From NCBI GenBank assembly GCA_946479825.1, contig CAMLHU010000132.1:1-6281 (forward strand): 6,281 nucleotides of DNA, in the 5' to 3' direction. The position numbers and the translations under genes are program-made. The first letter of the stretch is position 1. Each line of letters begins with the position of its first letter. A model generated the notes under the pieces. That model was given only the letters and a program-made list of their open reading frames with translations, was not told the DNA's origin and did not search any database. Source of the DNA: an uncultured Gemmatimonadota bacterium (GTDB taxonomy: Bacteria; Gemmatimonadota; Gemmatimonadetes; Gemmatimonadales; GWC2-71-9). Below are positions 5,675 through 6,281 of the stretch, piece by piece.

Positions 5675-6281
5675 TCAGCGCGCCGCCCGCGGGGTCGAGA
5701 CCGCCGAGATCACGCGCGGCGGCACCGGACGGATCCCGGCCAGGGGGCTGGCCAGGATGGCCTGCACCGCCGCGCTCGGCGCGGGCAGGAAGGCCGAGTA
5801 CGTGTTCTCGAGCTCTGTCACGTTCGAGCGGAGGAGCGCCTCCGCCAGGAACGGGTTGTGGACCCCGAAGGACTTGTCCGCGTTGCCGTCCCGTCCCTCG
5901 CCCACCATCCGCACGTTGAACAGCGCCCCCTCGGCCGGCGAGATCACCGAGTCGCTGTTGAACTGCGTCGGCGCGTTCAGCTTGACCTTGGCCAGGTACC
6001 CGGAGTCGGTCGGGAACGCGTCCACCTTTCCGTTGCCGTTCACGTCGATCCAGATCTCGTCGGCCAGCTGCGCGATCCGGCCGCGCTCCACCTGGAAGGC
6101 GGATTGCGCCGCCGCGGTGCTGGCGTGGCACCCGGAGTTGGCGCAGGCGCCGAAGTTCCGGGTGGTGCTGGTGAACCCGGGGTCGCCGGGGAAGGGGCAC
6201 CCGTTGTTGCTCGACGGGATGCCGAGTGAGTCGAGGCACGGCACCGGCAGGAAGAGGTGGCCGGTGGACTGGAAGACGAAG
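5675..6281 (-). CDS. C-terminal part of a multihaem-type exported cytochrome (5' end outside window)
   Basis: The frame is open to the right edge, giving 201 visible residues. The in-frame GTG at 6242-6244 is probably internal, because the 12 codons before it also read as plausible protein. Numbering from the edge, there is one haem-binding motif: C46-A-N-S-G-C51-H52, a CX4CH form. C15 and C28 are not followed by His and may form a disulfide. D79-x-N81-x-N83-G-x2-D87 looks like a Ca2+-binding EF-hand/dockerin-type loop. S-F-G-V-H141-N-P resembles a motif found near the C-terminus of some multihaem cytochromes, where the His can be a distal ligand. The rest is Ala/Pro-rich with no membrane segment. 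The missing N-terminal part probably holds more haems and a signal sequence. It heads the visible operon, so it may be the terminal or surface partner of the conduit. Its enzymatic activity is unknown. Confidence 0.85.
   Translation of the reverse strand, partial: FVFQSTGHLFLPVPCLDSLGIPSSNNGCPFPGDPGFTSTTRNFGACANSGCHASTAAAQSAFQVERGRIAQLADEIWIDVNGNGKVDAFPTDSGYLAKVKLNAPTQFNSDSVISPAEGALFNVRMVGEGRDGNADKSFGVHNPFLAEALLRSNVTELENTYSAFLPAPSAAVQAILASPLAGIRPVPPRVISAVSTPRAAR
6020..6046 (-). other. EF-hand/dockerin-like calcium-binding loop
   Basis: Encodes D-V-N-G-N-G-K-V-D, fitting the D-x-[DN]-x-[DN]-G-x2-D pattern of Ca2+ loops in dockerins and related extracellular repeats. It sits between the CX4CH motif and the G-V-H-N-P motif of the truncated cytochrome. 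Calcium binding is predicted only from the pattern. Confidence 0.55.

Overview
The window is very GC-rich. Its long reading frames end almost every codon in G or C, and GTG starts are common. A beta-barrel outer-membrane protein and exported c-type cytochromes point to a Gram-negative (diderm) bacterium with strong respiratory capacity. The style of the cytochromes brings Gemmatimonadota or a similar soil or sediment phylum to mind. That placement is an impression, not something the sequence proves.

Almost everything lies on the minus strand as one tightly packed operon, transcribed from position 6281 down to 73. In transcription order: (1) the C-terminal 201 residues of an exported multihaem-type cytochrome (5675-6281, cut by the window edge); (2) a membrane-anchored cytochrome with a NapC/NirT-like front end and 20 haem-binding motifs (3757-5661); (3) a 503-residue outer-membrane beta-barrel protein with a signal peptide (2249-3760); (4) a soluble exported cytochrome with 16 CXXCH motifs (810-2252); (5) a zinc-ribbon, one-membrane-segment, TPR-like protein (73-777). 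Genes 2-3 and 3-4 are joined by 4-base GTGA stop/start overlaps. The other gaps are 13 and 32 bases. At the left edge the tail of a convergent plus-strand gene probably ends at 62. No stretch over 300 bases lacks a gene.

Read together, genes 2-4 look like an electron conduit across both membranes. A quinol-oxidising cytochrome in the inner membrane carries its own periplasmic haem chain. It would hand electrons to a 16-haem cytochrome that could sit in or under an outer-membrane barrel, as MtrA does in MtrB. The truncated cytochrome may be the outer-surface or a further periplasmic partner. At least 37 haem-binding motifs are encoded in 6.3 kb. The parts do not obviously match the textbook Mtr, Pio or Geobacter porin-cytochrome sets in size or domain order, so this is a candidate uncharacterised extracellular electron transfer (or metal oxidation) system. 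The direction of electron flow and the substrate cannot be read from the sequence.
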